Made by a program: the position numbers and the translations under genes. Below are positions 1 to 7,298 of a stretch of DNA of 42,318 bases, in pieces. The stretch lies in NCBI RefSeq assembly GCF_001280085.1, contig NZ_LGED01000237.1, positions 1-42,318 of the forward strand. The letters are read 5' to 3'. This DNA is from Saccharothrix sp. NRRL B-16348 (GTDB taxonomy: Bacteria > Actinomycetota > Actinomycetes > Mycobacteriales > Pseudonocardiaceae). A model generated the notes under the pieces. That model was not told the DNA's origin and did no database searches. It saw only the letters and a program-made list of their open reading frames with translations. Each line of letters begins with the position of its first letter. Positions within the stretch are counted from its first letter, which is position 1.

Positions 1-379
1 GGTCGGTCCACTGGTGGATGGCGGCGTGGTCGGCCGTCGACCAGCTGGACACGTCCAGCACCTTGCCCGAGTGCCGCGCCTTGATCCGGTAGTAGCCGCC
101 GCCGGAGTCCACGAACTGGAACTGCTGGTTGTTCGCGTTCGTGCGGGTCCACTGGTGGAGCGGGGCTCCGTCGGCAGTGGACACGCCGCTGACGTCCAAG
201 GCCTTGCCGCTGCTGCGGTTCACCAGCACGTACCACGCGGTGGTGTCCACCGTGGCAGCCGACGCCGGCGCCGAGGCCACCGTGAGCAACCCGCCCGCGA
301 ACGCCACCGCCGCCGCGGCGGCCAACCCCGACCGCCACCGACCACGCCACCTCGCGGTACGCGCAAACCCAACCGACAT
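1..379 (-). CDS. Secreted ricin-type beta-trefoil (CBM13) lectin-domain protein, N-terminal part
   Basis: Only the first 126 codons lie in the window; the gene runs off the left edge. The ATG at 379 is preceded by a strong ribosome site (GAGGAGAGGAAAG). The protein begins with an Arg-rich n-region, a hydrophobic Ala/Val/Leu core and an APASA-AT cleavage region near residue 43, so it should be exported. It then shows CBM13 repeats: [37 protein letters not shown] and SGKVLDV. These are the Q-x-W and ligand-pocket repeats of ricin B-type domains, which bind xylan, galactose or arabinan side chains. The sequence closely resembles the N-terminal lectin of the GH62 gene near the right end of the window. 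The catalytic domain, if any, is not visible. Family assignment is strong; the enzyme class is unknown. Confidence 0.88.
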   Translation of the reverse strand, partial: MSVGFARTARWRGRWRSGLAAAAAVAFAGGLLTVASAPASAATVDTTAWYVLVNRSSGKALDVSGVSTADGAPLHQWTRTNANNQQFQFVDSGGGYYRIKARHSGKVLDVSSWSTADHAAIHQWTD

Positions 380-741
380 AGCGTCTTTCCTCTCCTCATG
401 GGGACCGTCGACGTGCAGCGGGGCCACGTCGGCGCGGACGCCGACGACACCCCTGCACAGACCAACGGGCCACATCGTGTTAGCGCTAACAACTTCCGCG
501 GCGGCGATCCGGGCGGGAATCTCTGGATATATGGCAGATAGGGGGACACGTGAGCGGCGCGGTTGAACGTGCCATGGCGAACTGTGAACGATAACAACGA
601 CCCGCGTCAAGATGTAACGGGAAGGTTTTCCGGAGAAGTCCCACATGAGACGCTGGGGCAACGCCGAGGGGCGGCGGCCCTCAAGTCGACCTCAGCCTTC
701 TACCCCTCGGCGTCCTTCGCCGCCTCGCTGCACAGCACGTC
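380..741. other. Intergenic region with lectin gene promoter
   Basis: This stretch holds the upstream region of the leftward lectin gene, including the palindrome at 478-491. I see no convincing coding sequence in it; the frames that stay open are the usual high-GC shadows. The part near 600-640 is less GC-rich than its surroundings. No clear terminator is visible for the leftward aldo/keto reductase gene. Confidence 0.6.
478..491. promoter_or_regulatory. LacI-type operator candidate TGTTAGCGCTAACA
   Basis: A perfect 14-base palindrome with a central CG lies about 100 bases upstream of the lectin start at 379. LacI-family sugar regulators of actinomycetes bind even-length palindromes with this kind of AGCGCT core. 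The spacing to the start fits a repressor site near the promoter. Which regulator binds is not known from the sequence. Confidence 0.6.
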
Positions 742-1713
742 TCAGAGCGCGTCCGTCGGCAGGTCGAGCTCGGCCCACAGCTCCTCGGGAATGGCCACTC
801 GCGCGTTCACGACGTTCCCGGTGACCTGCTTGGCGCTCCGGGCACCGATGACGACGCCGGTCACGGCGGGGTGGCGCAGCGGGAACCTCATCGCCGCGGC
901 GGCGAGGGGGACGCCGTGCGCCGCGCACCGTGCGGCCAGGGTTTGCGCGCGCCGCAGGACGTCGTCGGACGCCGGGGCGTAGTTGTAGCCGGCCCCGGGC
1001 GCCGGGTTGGCGAGGATGCCGCTGTTGAACACGCCGCCGACCAGCACGCCGACACCGCGTGACGCGCACAGCGGCAGCAGTTCGTCGGCGGCGCTCCGGT
1101 CCAGCAGCGAGTACCGGCCGGCCAGCAGGAGGCAGTCGATGTCGGTCTCGGTGACGAAGCGGGTGAGCATCTCCACCTGGTTCATGCCCGCCCCGATGGC
1201 GCGCACCGCACCTTCGGCGCGTAGCCGTTCCAGCGCCGGGTACGCCCCCGTCACCGCTTGCTCCCAGTGGTGGTCGGGGTCGTGGATCAGGACGACGTCG
1301 AACGCGTCGAGCCCCGAGCGCTCCAGGCTGTCCGCCAGCGAGCGGTAGACGCCTTCGGCGCTGTAGTCGTTCACCCTGACCAGGCCCGGATCGCCGTAGA
1401 AACCCCAGTCGCCGGGCGGCGCGTCGCCGGGCACCAACAGCCGACCGACCTTGGTGCACACGGCGAAATCCGCGCGTGGCCGATCGGCGAGGAACGCGCC
1501 GAGCCGCCGTTCCGACTGACCGGTCCCGTAGTGCGGCGCGGTGTCGAAGAAGCGGATGCCCGCGTCCCACGCCACTTCCAGTGCCGTTCGCGCTTCGTCC
1601 TCGTCGACCGGCGCGGACAGCCCGCCGAGTGGCGAGGTGCCCAGACCCAGCTTGGTCACGGTCACGCCGGAGCGCCCCAGCGAGGCCCGTTCGGTGAACC
1701 ACGGCTCGACCAT
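742..1713 (-). CDS. Aldo/keto reductase (aldose/fucose dehydrogenase-like)
   Basis: A 323-residue cytoplasmic TIM-barrel oxidoreductase that should use NAD(P)H or NAD(P)+. The family tetrad is visible: D57 and Y62 in FFDTAPHYG, K88 in VCTKVG and H143 in LIHDPD. The late GARSAKQVTGN stretch fits the cofactor phosphate/adenosine loop. The sequence resembles the subgroup annotated as D-threo-aldose 1-dehydrogenase, L-fucose dehydrogenase or pyridoxal 4-dehydrogenase; the substrate is not certain. I chose the ATG at 1713 because AAAGGGGCGG precedes it; an in-frame GTG at 1743 would add ten residues but has a poor ribosome site. The gene is single and neighbours a secreted sugar-binding protein, so a role in sugar catabolism is possible but only inferred. 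Confidence 0.85.
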   Translation of the reverse strand: MVEPWFTERASLGRSGVTVTKLGLGTSPLGGLSAPVDEDEARTALEVAWDAGIRFFDTAPHYGTGQSERRLGAFLADRPRADFAVCTKVGRLLVPGDAPPGDWGFYGDPGLVRVNDYSAEGVYRSLADSLERSGLDAFDVVLIHDPDHHWEQAVTGAYPALERLRAEGAVRAIGAGMNQVEMLTRFVTETDIDCLLLAGRYSLLDRSAADELLPLCASRGVGVLVGGVFNSGILANPAPGAGYNYAPASDDVLRRAQTLAARCAAHGVPLAAAAMRFPLRHPAVTGVVIGARSAKQVTGNVVNARVAIPEELWAELDLPTDAL

Positions 1714-1912
1714 CACACCCGCCCCTTTCGGTCGGGTCGCCACCTGGGACTACCGCTGCCCCCGCTCGGCAGCGTCCTCCCGGTCATGAGCGCTACGGCC
1801 GCGCGGGTGTTGCGCCGGACTGCCACGACTCCTCCTCCGGTCGGGTCGACTCTGCGCACATCCTCGGCGGCCGGCCGGCTCCTGCCCGAACGCTGAGATC
1901 CGGGAACTCCCG

Positions 1913-2359
1913 TCACGCGGACGGGACGTTGGCGCTCCGCAGGTGTTCGAACAACAGGTCGGCGTGGTGTTCGTAGAGGGCGGGCAGGTCGTAGACGTTC
2001 ACCGTCTTCGCCCAGGTCCCCTGGTCGACCTGCACGAAGCCGAACTCGGCGGCCTCCGACTTGTCGTCGTCGAGGAAGTACAGGCCGACGTCGCCGTCCG
2101 GCCCGATGCTCACCACCTGGCACTCGCGGCCCTTGTAGCTCGTGCGGGTCGTGACGTCGGCCAGCCTCTCGCACTGGTCCAAGCCCACGACCGCGACCCA
2201 CAGGCCACGTGCCTCGTCGCGGCTGAACAGCTCCGGGTCCGGGTTGTCCGGCTCACGGGACACCAGCACCACCCGGCCGTCCGCCGGGTAGTCGTTGCAC
2301 AGGTGTTCGACACCGCGGACGGTGGCGAAGATGCCCGACCTCGGACGCGTGTACGTCAT
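1913..2359 (-). CDS. Putative immunity protein 2 (paralogue of the product at 3036-3497)
   Basis: A 148-residue soluble acidic protein of no family I can name. It aligns with the protein at 3036-3497 along its length: both begin M/V-T-Y, carry an REPDNPDP or EKTPENPDP segment, a YKGRECQVVS or YRGHKCEVVS segment, a GFVQ strand, and end with a helix H..LLFE. The ATG at 2359 overlaps the stop of the upstream toxin cassette as ATGA, with GGGAG upstream, which indicates translational coupling. The order toxin then small protein, repeated twice, is the classical polymorphic toxin/immunity arrangement, so an immunity role is inferred from context only. It is the last gene of the operon. Confidence 0.6.
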   Translation of the reverse strand: MTYTRPRSGIFATVRGVEHLCNDYPADGRVVLVSREPDNPDPELFSRDEARGLWVAVVGLDQCERLADVTTRTSYKGRECQVVSIGPDGDVGLYFLDDDKSEAAEFGFVQVDQGTWAKTVNVYDLPALYEHHADLLFEHLRSANVPSA

Positions 2360-3039
2360 CGCACCGGCTCCCATCCGAACGCCTCTCCCCGGTACACCGC
2401 GACCGCCGTCCTCGACCCGTCACGGCCGTGCGCCACGATCACCGATCCGCCCGGCACCCGGTCGGGACGCCGCCACCACTCCGGGACGCCCAGCTGCGGG
2501 TCCGCGGTGATCCCGGTGCCGCTGTAGGGCCAGGGGTTGATCTGCTTGCGGTAGGTGTTCGGGTCCACGCCGGCCGCCGCGGCGGCGTCCGCCATCGCGT
2601 AGGCCGCGCCGCGCACTGCGTCCGAGTCCCACGGCAGCGGCGCGGCCGGGTCGGCGACCGAAGGAGCGCCGAAGGGCACGATGAACTTGTTCGGCTCCAC
2701 CGCCCGGAACTCCAGCACGTGCAGGACCGGCAGGTCCGGGCGGAACGGCGAACCCGCGTAGTCCAGCCGGAGCGCGCGCAGGAAGTCCACCGGCGTGCGC
2801 AACCCCGACACGTCCTGGGCGCGCACCACCGTGCCGCCCACCGTGCGGTAGTCGAACGGCGAGCGCTGCCCCCAGACGCCCTGCGACACCTCGGCCGCCA
2901 GGTAGCGCTCCGGCGCGCCGGGCGGCAGCGCCTTCACCATGAGCGTGTCGGGGGTGATGGTGACCGCGATGTGCACCCGTGCGGTCAGCTCGCGTTCGCG
3001 CGGGGTGAGCGCGCCCGAGCCGGGCACCGGCGGCGTCAC
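2356..3039 (-). CDS. Leaderless toxin-domain cassette (polymorphic toxin, domain family unassigned)
   Basis: A 227-residue protein that matches the C-terminal 210 residues of the long toxin at 3494-4771. Shared blocks include VPGSG-LT--EREL, VGG-V-R-QD, RLDYAG-P-R-D, V-EF-A and PWPYSG-G-TADP. It starts at GTG 3039 with GGAGG upstream; that start overlaps the stop of immunity gene 1 as GTGA. An ATG at 3081 would add 14 residues that read through the neighbour and looks wrong. There is no WXG leader, linker or signal peptide, so by itself it has no visible export signal. I infer a spare toxin tip that can replace the tip of the long gene by recombination, or a silent duplicate. The catalytic activity is not recognisable to me. 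Confidence 0.6.
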   Translation of the reverse strand: MTPPVPGSGALTPRERELTARVHIAVTITPDTLMVKALPPGAPERYLAAEVSQGVWGQRSPFDYRTVGGTVVRAQDVSGLRTPVDFLRALRLDYAGSPFRPDLPVLHVLEFRAVEPNKFIVPFGAPSVADPAAPLPWDSDAVRGAAYAMADAAAAAGVDPNTYRKQINPWPYSGTGITADPQLGVPEWWRRPDRVPGGSVIVAHGRDGSRTAVAVYRGEAFGWEPVR

Positions 3040-3497
3040 GGCGTGGCCTCCGGGGGGCGGGGGAAGGTGCGTTCGCGCCATTCCTCGAACAGCAGGTCAC
3101 GTTGCCGCTCGTGGTAGTCGTGCAGTTCGCTTGCTGGCACGGTCTTGAGGAATTCGTACTTGTTGTGCTGCACGAACCCCATGGCGACGGCCCAGCCGCC
3201 GTCCGAGTCCTTGTACTGGATCTCCATGGTGCCGTCGTCGTTGGCGGACACCACCTCGCACTTGTGGCCGCGGTACCGGGCGAACGTGTTCACCGAGAAC
3301 ACCCGGTCGACATCGCTGATCGGGTACCTCGCGACCCAGCCCCGGTGGTAGTCGACCCACTTGTACCGGGACGGATCCGGGTTCTCCGGCGTCTTCTCGA
3401 TGATGAGGATGGAGTCGCTGTCACGACCGTAAACAGCCTTGTACTCACGTCCGTTCATGCGGGCGTGATGACTGGATCGGAATCCGCGGTAAGTCAC
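3036..3497 (-). CDS. Putative immunity protein 1
   Basis: A 153-residue soluble protein directly behind the long toxin gene. The GTG at 3497 overlaps the toxin stop as GTGA. The start agrees with the paralogue at 1913-2359, since both products begin with T-Y after the start residue. The protein is mixed strand and charged, with FSVNTFARYRGHKCEVVSA and ends in a helical E/R-rich segment before a Pro-rich tail. I cannot assign a family. Position, size, and co-duplication with the toxin cassette suggest that it neutralises the toxin domain encoded just upstream; this is inference. Confidence 0.6.
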   Translation of the reverse strand: MTYRGFRSSHHARMNGREYKAVYGRDSDSILIIEKTPENPDPSRYKWVDYHRGWVARYPISDVDRVFSVNTFARYRGHKCEVVSANDDGTMEIQYKDSDGGWAVAMGFVQHNKYEFLKTVPASELHDYHERQRDLLFEEWRERTFPRPPEATP

Positions 3498-4771
3498 GAC
3501 GCCGGCACCCAACCCTCGTCCTCGTCGAAGACGTGGCTAACGGTCCGGTTGCCGTTCTGGTCGTACTCGACCATCTGCGAGCCGTGCGGTATTCCCATGC
3601 GGTCTGACATCTCTCGCTCCGGCACGCCGTTCGGATCCGCGGTCACGCCCGCGCCACTGTACGGCCAAGGGTAGTTCGACTGGTTGTAGGTCGACGAGTC
3701 GAGTCCGACCGTCCGGGCGGCGTCGTGCATGCGGTCCGAGGCGTGGCGCACGGACGGGTCGGTCGGCAGCGCACCGTGATCCGCCGGGGCCGGCGCGCCC
3801 AGCGGTGTCTTGTAGCGGTCGGGGTCCGTCGCGGGGAACTCGATGACGTTCACCCGATCCATGTCCGAGCGGTACGGGGTGCCGGCGTAGTCCAACCGGT
3901 TACCCTGGATCAGCGAGGCGGGCGTGTTCAGGTGGGCGGCGTCCTGCTGCCGTGCCACGAACCCGCCGACCTCCGAGTACTTGCCGTTCAGGTAGTTGTC
4001 CACGTCACCCGGGGGGATCACCTTCTGCATCGGGGTGTCCTTGTCGATGGTGACGAGCTGCTGCGCCCGCGCCATCAACTCGCGCTCGTGCTGCGTGAGC
4101 CGCCCGGAACCGGGGACGCCGCGGTCGTTCGGCTCCTCGGACAGCTTGCGCATCGCGTTGTCGAGCTCCTGGCGCTCCTTCGGCGTGAAGTGCTTGTCCG
4201 CCTCTTCGCGCCACGACGGGCCCAGGTTGCGGCCGTCACCCGGCTTCCCGCCGCCGGGGCCACCGCCACCCGGTGGCAGCGTCGGGGGCTTGCTCACGCC
4301 CGAGCCGCCACCGCCCGGACCGGTGGGGGAGGAGGCCGGATCGCCGCCGCCGGTCCCGACGGAGCCCGGCGAGCTGACCTTCGAGCCGCCGCTCGACGCG
4401 CTCGACGCCTTGGTCGTGCCGCCGCCGGACAACGCCTGCACGGACGTGCGGTCCTGGTGCGTGCCGGTGAACTGGCGCTGGTAGTGGTGGTCCACTTCCT
4501 TGATCGACTTCGCCGTCGCCTTGAGGTTCTCGCCGGACTTCTCGGCCACCCGGCCGCCCTCGGCCACCACCTTGCCGCCGATCTCGGTGGCCTTGCCGAA
4601 GAACTGCGTCAGCGTCGCGCCGATCCCGGTGCGGTCGCGGGACGCGCTCTGGGCCAGCTTGTCCCCGGCGGCGGCCAGCTTGTCACCGCCGGTGCGCAGC
4701 TTCTGGCCGAAGTTCTCCAGCGTGCCCCCGGACTTGTCCAGCCGGTCCGGGTCGAAGTTGATGTCACTCAC
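3494..4771 (-). CDS. Type VII-secreted polymorphic toxin with WXG-type leader, linker and C-terminal toxin domain
   Basis: A 425-residue three-part protein. Residues 1 to about 105 are helical, Lys/Gln/Gly-rich and resemble the WXG100-like leaders of ESX substrates (MSDINFDPDRLDKSGG, then repeated amphipathic helices). Residues about 110-190 are a Gly/Ser/Pro/Thr linker. Residues about 215-425 are the toxin-like domain shared with the leaderless cassette at 2356-3039. The GTG at 4771 overlaps the upstream stop by eight bases. Architecture, operon position after a WXG100-like gene, and the following small paired genes support a contact-dependent or secreted toxin. The toxin activity is not identifiable from motifs I know; it is not clearly a TNT NADase. 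No ESX secretion machinery is in the window. Confidence 0.65.
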   Translation of the reverse strand: MSDINFDPDRLDKSGGTLENFGQKLRTGGDKLAAAGDKLAQSASRDRTGIGATLTQFFGKATEIGGKVVAEGGRVAEKSGENLKATAKSIKEVDHHYQRQFTGTHQDRTSVQALSGGGTTKASSASSGGSKVSSPGSVGTGGGDPASSPTGPGGGGSGVSKPPTLPPGGGGPGGGKPGDGRNLGPSWREEADKHFTPKERQELDNAMRKLSEEPNDRGVPGSGRLTQHERELMARAQQLVTIDKDTPMQKVIPPGDVDNYLNGKYSEVGGFVARQQDAAHLNTPASLIQGNRLDYAGTPYRSDMDRVNVIEFPATDPDRYKTPLGAPAPADHGALPTDPSVRHASDRMHDAARTVGLDSSTYNQSNYPWPYSGAGVTADPNGVPEREMSDRMGIPHGSQMVEYDQNGNRTVSHVFDEDEGWVPAS

Positions 4772-5516
4772 CGGTCGGCACCCCCCGTCCCGCGGTCGCG
4801 GTCGAAGCGGCGGACGCCGCGGTGGCGTTCAGCGTGTTCTGGGGCAGGTTGCGCAGGTTCTCCGCGGAGGCCTGCACGCCCTGCTGGAAGCTCTCCCCGC
4901 CCGCGGAAGCGACCTTGCCCAGGTCGACGCCCTCTTGGGTGCCCAACGCGGTGCCCAGGAGCTGGCCCGCCAGCTCCATGCCCGCCGACTCCAGGGCCGC
5001 GAACACGGGACCGGTGACCGCGTCGAGGAGCTGCTGCTGCACCGACTGCACGGCCTGCTCGATGAGCTGCTTGACGACCGTGCGGGTGATCATGGCCTGC
5101 GCCGCCGCGGCGGCCTGCGACGCGCCGAAGGTGACCGGTGCGGCCGCTTGGGCGGCGATGATCTGCGCGGCCAGGACGACCAGTTGCACGATGGCCGCGA
5201 GCTTGAGGCCCACCACGACCATGGCGGCCACGTCGAGCCCGGTGCCGAGCAGGTCGAACCCCTGGGCGAGCTGGTCGAGGTGCCCCTCGGCGAGCTTCTT
5301 CCACAGCGCCTCGAACAGCTTCAGCGACTCCAGCGAGTTGACGCCGAGCATCTCCGCGATGTCGGCCTGCGCGTCACCGGTCTGACCGCGCATCTCCTCC
5401 GCCAACGACCGCAGGTCGTCGGCGATCGAGCGCAGCTCGTCCTCGTCGATCTCCGGCCAGTCCACGCCGAGCAGATCCAGCACCCAGGCGACCTCGCCCG
5501 GTAACGTGATTCCCAT
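4764..5516 (-). CDS. WXG100-like helical protein (CpnT N-domain/WXG100_2 type)
   Basis: A 250-residue, largely helical protein. It opens with MGITLPGEVAWVLDLLGVDWP, the signature start of the WXG100-like domain also found at the N-terminus of CpnT-type channel/toxin proteins. Residues about 95-150 form long Ala/Val/Leu-rich helices (VVVGLKLAAIVQLVVLAAQ), which may insert in or pack against membrane. The rest is Gln/Ala-rich amphipathic helix. The ATG at 5516 has GGAGGGGGCGGG upstream. It is second in the operon, directly before the toxin gene, and probably acts as the secretion partner or scaffold of that toxin. The toxin domain is on the next gene rather than fused. Confidence 0.72.
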   Translation of the reverse strand: MGITLPGEVAWVLDLLGVDWPEIDEDELRSIADDLRSLAEEMRGQTGDAQADIAEMLGVNSLESLKLFEALWKKLAEGHLDQLAQGFDLLGTGLDVAAMVVVGLKLAAIVQLVVLAAQIIAAQAAAPVTFGASQAAAAAQAMITRTVVKQLIEQAVQSVQQQLLDAVTGPVFAALESAGMELAGQLLGTALGTQEGVDLGKVASAGGESFQQGVQASAENLRNLPQNTLNATAASAASTATAGRGVPTGE

Positions 5517-5543
5517 CCCGCCCCCTCCGCCGGTCCCGCGCCG

Positions 5544-6146
5544 TCACCAGGACTGTTCGCGCAAGACCGGGCCACCTTCGTCGTCGTTCGGCTCGTCGCT
5601 CTTGGGCCGCGGGGGCCGTTGCTTCACCGGGGGCGTCGGCCGGGACTGCTCGACCAGCTCTTCGGGCACGCCGAACGACCGGTGCGCCGGTGCGGTGAAC
5701 CGCTGGGCCTGCTCACCGGGGTCGACCGCGGTGCGCGGCACCTCCGGGACGACCAACCCGCCCAACCCCGGCATGGCGCTCCGAGCGGCCTCCAGCACCT
5801 CCGCGCCGGCCGCCGTGATCGGACCCAGTTCGGCGGCCATCGTCGCGCGTGCCTGCGCCGCGGCCTGCTGGATCGTCGCCACCGTGGCCGCCGCCAGCTT
5901 CTCCGGCGTGGACGCCAACGCGGACGGCGCGAACACGATCCCCGTCACCACGCCCGTGGCGTCCACGGTCACCTTGACGGCCCCGTCCCGCGACGTCGCC
6001 TCCGCACCACCGCTCAACGCCCGCCCCTGCGCCTGCTCGACCGCCTGCAACTGCGCCCGCAACCCGGCCATCGCCTGGTCCGCCTGCTGCCGCAGCTCGC
6101 CGATCCGTGCCTGGCGCTGCTCCGGCGTCAGTCCCGGTTCAGTCAC
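5544..6146 (-). CDS. YbaB/EbfC-family protein of an ESX-type locus
   Basis: A 200-residue cytoplasmic protein. The first 110 residues show the YbaB/EbfC fold: a helix with Gln/Ala heptads, then the strand block GAVKVTVDATGVVTGIVFAPSAL, then the helix AAATVATIQQAAAQARATM. The remaining 90 residues are a Pro/Arg-rich tail. I chose GTG 6146 because GAGAGGGGG lies six bases upstream. YbaB-like proteins are regular first members of ESX effector operons in actinomycetes, where they are thought to act as nucleoid-associated or chaperone-like partners. It is the first gene of the six-gene leftward operon. Confidence 0.75.
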   Translation of the reverse strand: MTEPGLTPEQRQARIGELRQQADQAMAGLRAQLQAVEQAQGRALSGGAEATSRDGAVKVTVDATGVVTGIVFAPSALASTPEKLAAATVATIQQAAAQARATMAAELGPITAAGAEVLEAARSAMPGLGGLVVPEVPRTAVDPGEQAQRFTAPAHRSFGVPEELVEQSRPTPPVKQRPPRPKSDEPNDDEGGPVLREQSW

Positions 6147-6545
6147 CCGACACCCCCTCTCCCCGCCCACGAAGCTGACGCACCCGGCGTCATCCCGGTT
6201 CCACCAGACGTCAGGAGACTAGCGAAACGCCCCACCCCCACCCGGCCCGTTCGTTCAGGTCGTGGTGGTGTGAGTGCAGTCGACGTGAGCGTGCTGCGCG
6301 GTGTCGGTGACGTTCTGGTCTTGCGGGGAGCGGTGATCTGATCCGGGCGTTGGGTGTCGCAGTCTGGGTCATGGTCAGCACTTGAATGGCTATGGATCGC
6401 GGTGTTCGGTAGGGCCGAGGTCGGAGAGTCGTTGGCCGTTGTGGTTGAAGATCTAGATAAGATGAGCTGCCTGTCCGGTAACCGGTCCTGACAAAATGAT
6501 CACCGCAGTGACACCAGTCGTGTTCGAGTTGGATCATGTTCGGTC
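6147..6545. other. Non-coding stretch between toxin operon and IS remnant
   Basis: The right side of this region should hold the promoter of the leftward toxin operon. From about 6250 onward the sequence looks eroded and no open frame resembles a protein. I see no clear inverted repeat that would mark an insertion-sequence end. Confidence 0.45.
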
Positions 6546-6655
6546 GTGAGGAGTGGTGAGTCGTCGCCATGGATCGTCTCGGACGAACTGTGGGAGTGGA
6601 TCGAGCCGCTTTGCCGGTGGTGCCGCGTAAGACCCCGCAACCCAAGGCGTAGACG
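6546..6655 (+). pseudogene. N-terminal remnant of an IS5-type transposase
   Basis: From the GTG at 6546 the frame reads SSPWIVSDELWEWIEPL, the conserved start of IS5-group transposases of actinomycetes. After EPL a single-base deletion shifts the frame; in the next frame it continues LPVVPRKTPQPKA and then meets a stop at about 6650. The rest of the transposase, including any DDE residues, is missing. This is a dead fragment just upstream of the dpd operon and a sign of past insertion activity there. Confidence 0.65.
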
Positions 6656-6805
6656 GGTCGGATACAGGTAGCACTGTGCGGTGGTAAGCGAGTCGCAGTT
6701 GCGATCCTCCGGAGGCGGCGGAGGTGTTCTCTCACGGGTGGCGCAGTCATAGGGCGCCCACTCCCCAGATGCCCGAGCCCTGCTCGCCCGCCGCCGAGTC
6801 GGGAG

Positions 6806-7090
6806 ATGGCAGCGGAGACGAAGCCCTCCACGTGCCCAAATTACACCTCTCCGACGTGGTCTATCGCGCTCCTACATGCCGACGCCGTGAGGAATCGATC
6901 ATTCATCTTCGACGGAGTGGCGATTTGCAGTCCCTATTTCATCGATGAGTTCGCTTTGAGGGTGAGCAGTCGAGGGGTGGTCGGGTTTCCAGGTGCGGTG
7001 GCCGACGGGCTCGAGGTGAAGATCAACTGCGTCTCGTGGCGGGTGGTGCACGATCGGGTGATCCTTGTCGGTATCGTCATGGTCACCTGA
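6806..7090 (+). CDS. Doubtful small protein, possibly a remnant
   Basis: An open frame of 94 residues from ATG 6806. Residues about 33-55 (FIFDGVAICSPYFIDEFALR) look like genuine protein sequence and are faintly like the core of STAS-like (DUF4325) proteins, but the match is too short to name. There is no good ribosome site, codon use is less GC-biased than in neighbours, and it sits between a dead transposase and dpdE. It may be a decayed gene or chance. It could also be a small leader gene of the dpd operon, but nothing shows that. Confidence 0.3.
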   Translation: MAAETKPSTCPNYTSPTWSIALLHADAVRNRSFIFDGVAICSPYFIDEFALRVSSRGVVGFPGAVADGLEVKINCVSWRVVHDRVILVGIVMVT

Positions 7091-7298
7091 GGTGGTGGAG
7101 TTGTACCGGGTTCGTGCGTTAGGTGGGGTTCGTTGCTGTAACGACGCTCGGTCCCGCGTCGATGGGCAGGCAACGAGGCGGGGCGGAACAGGGGTGTAGC
7201 GCGGTGAAGTCGTGCAGTCGGGCGGTGTCGGAGCGGTGGAAGCCGAGGCGTCCTCCCATCGCCGTGGGGCGGGTGACGGGTTGAGTCCGGTCAGCCGA

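Noticed and set aside
3494..4771. Assigning the toxin domain to TNT (NAD glycohydrolase) because of the CpnT-like partner.
   Set aside because: The TNT signature residues are not visible; the similarity is only in the secretion-related partner.
7212..7298. The 29-codon upstream extension of dpdE from GTG 7212.
   Set aside because: The extension is low-complexity, lacks a ribosome site and precedes the point where family-like sequence begins at ATG 7299.
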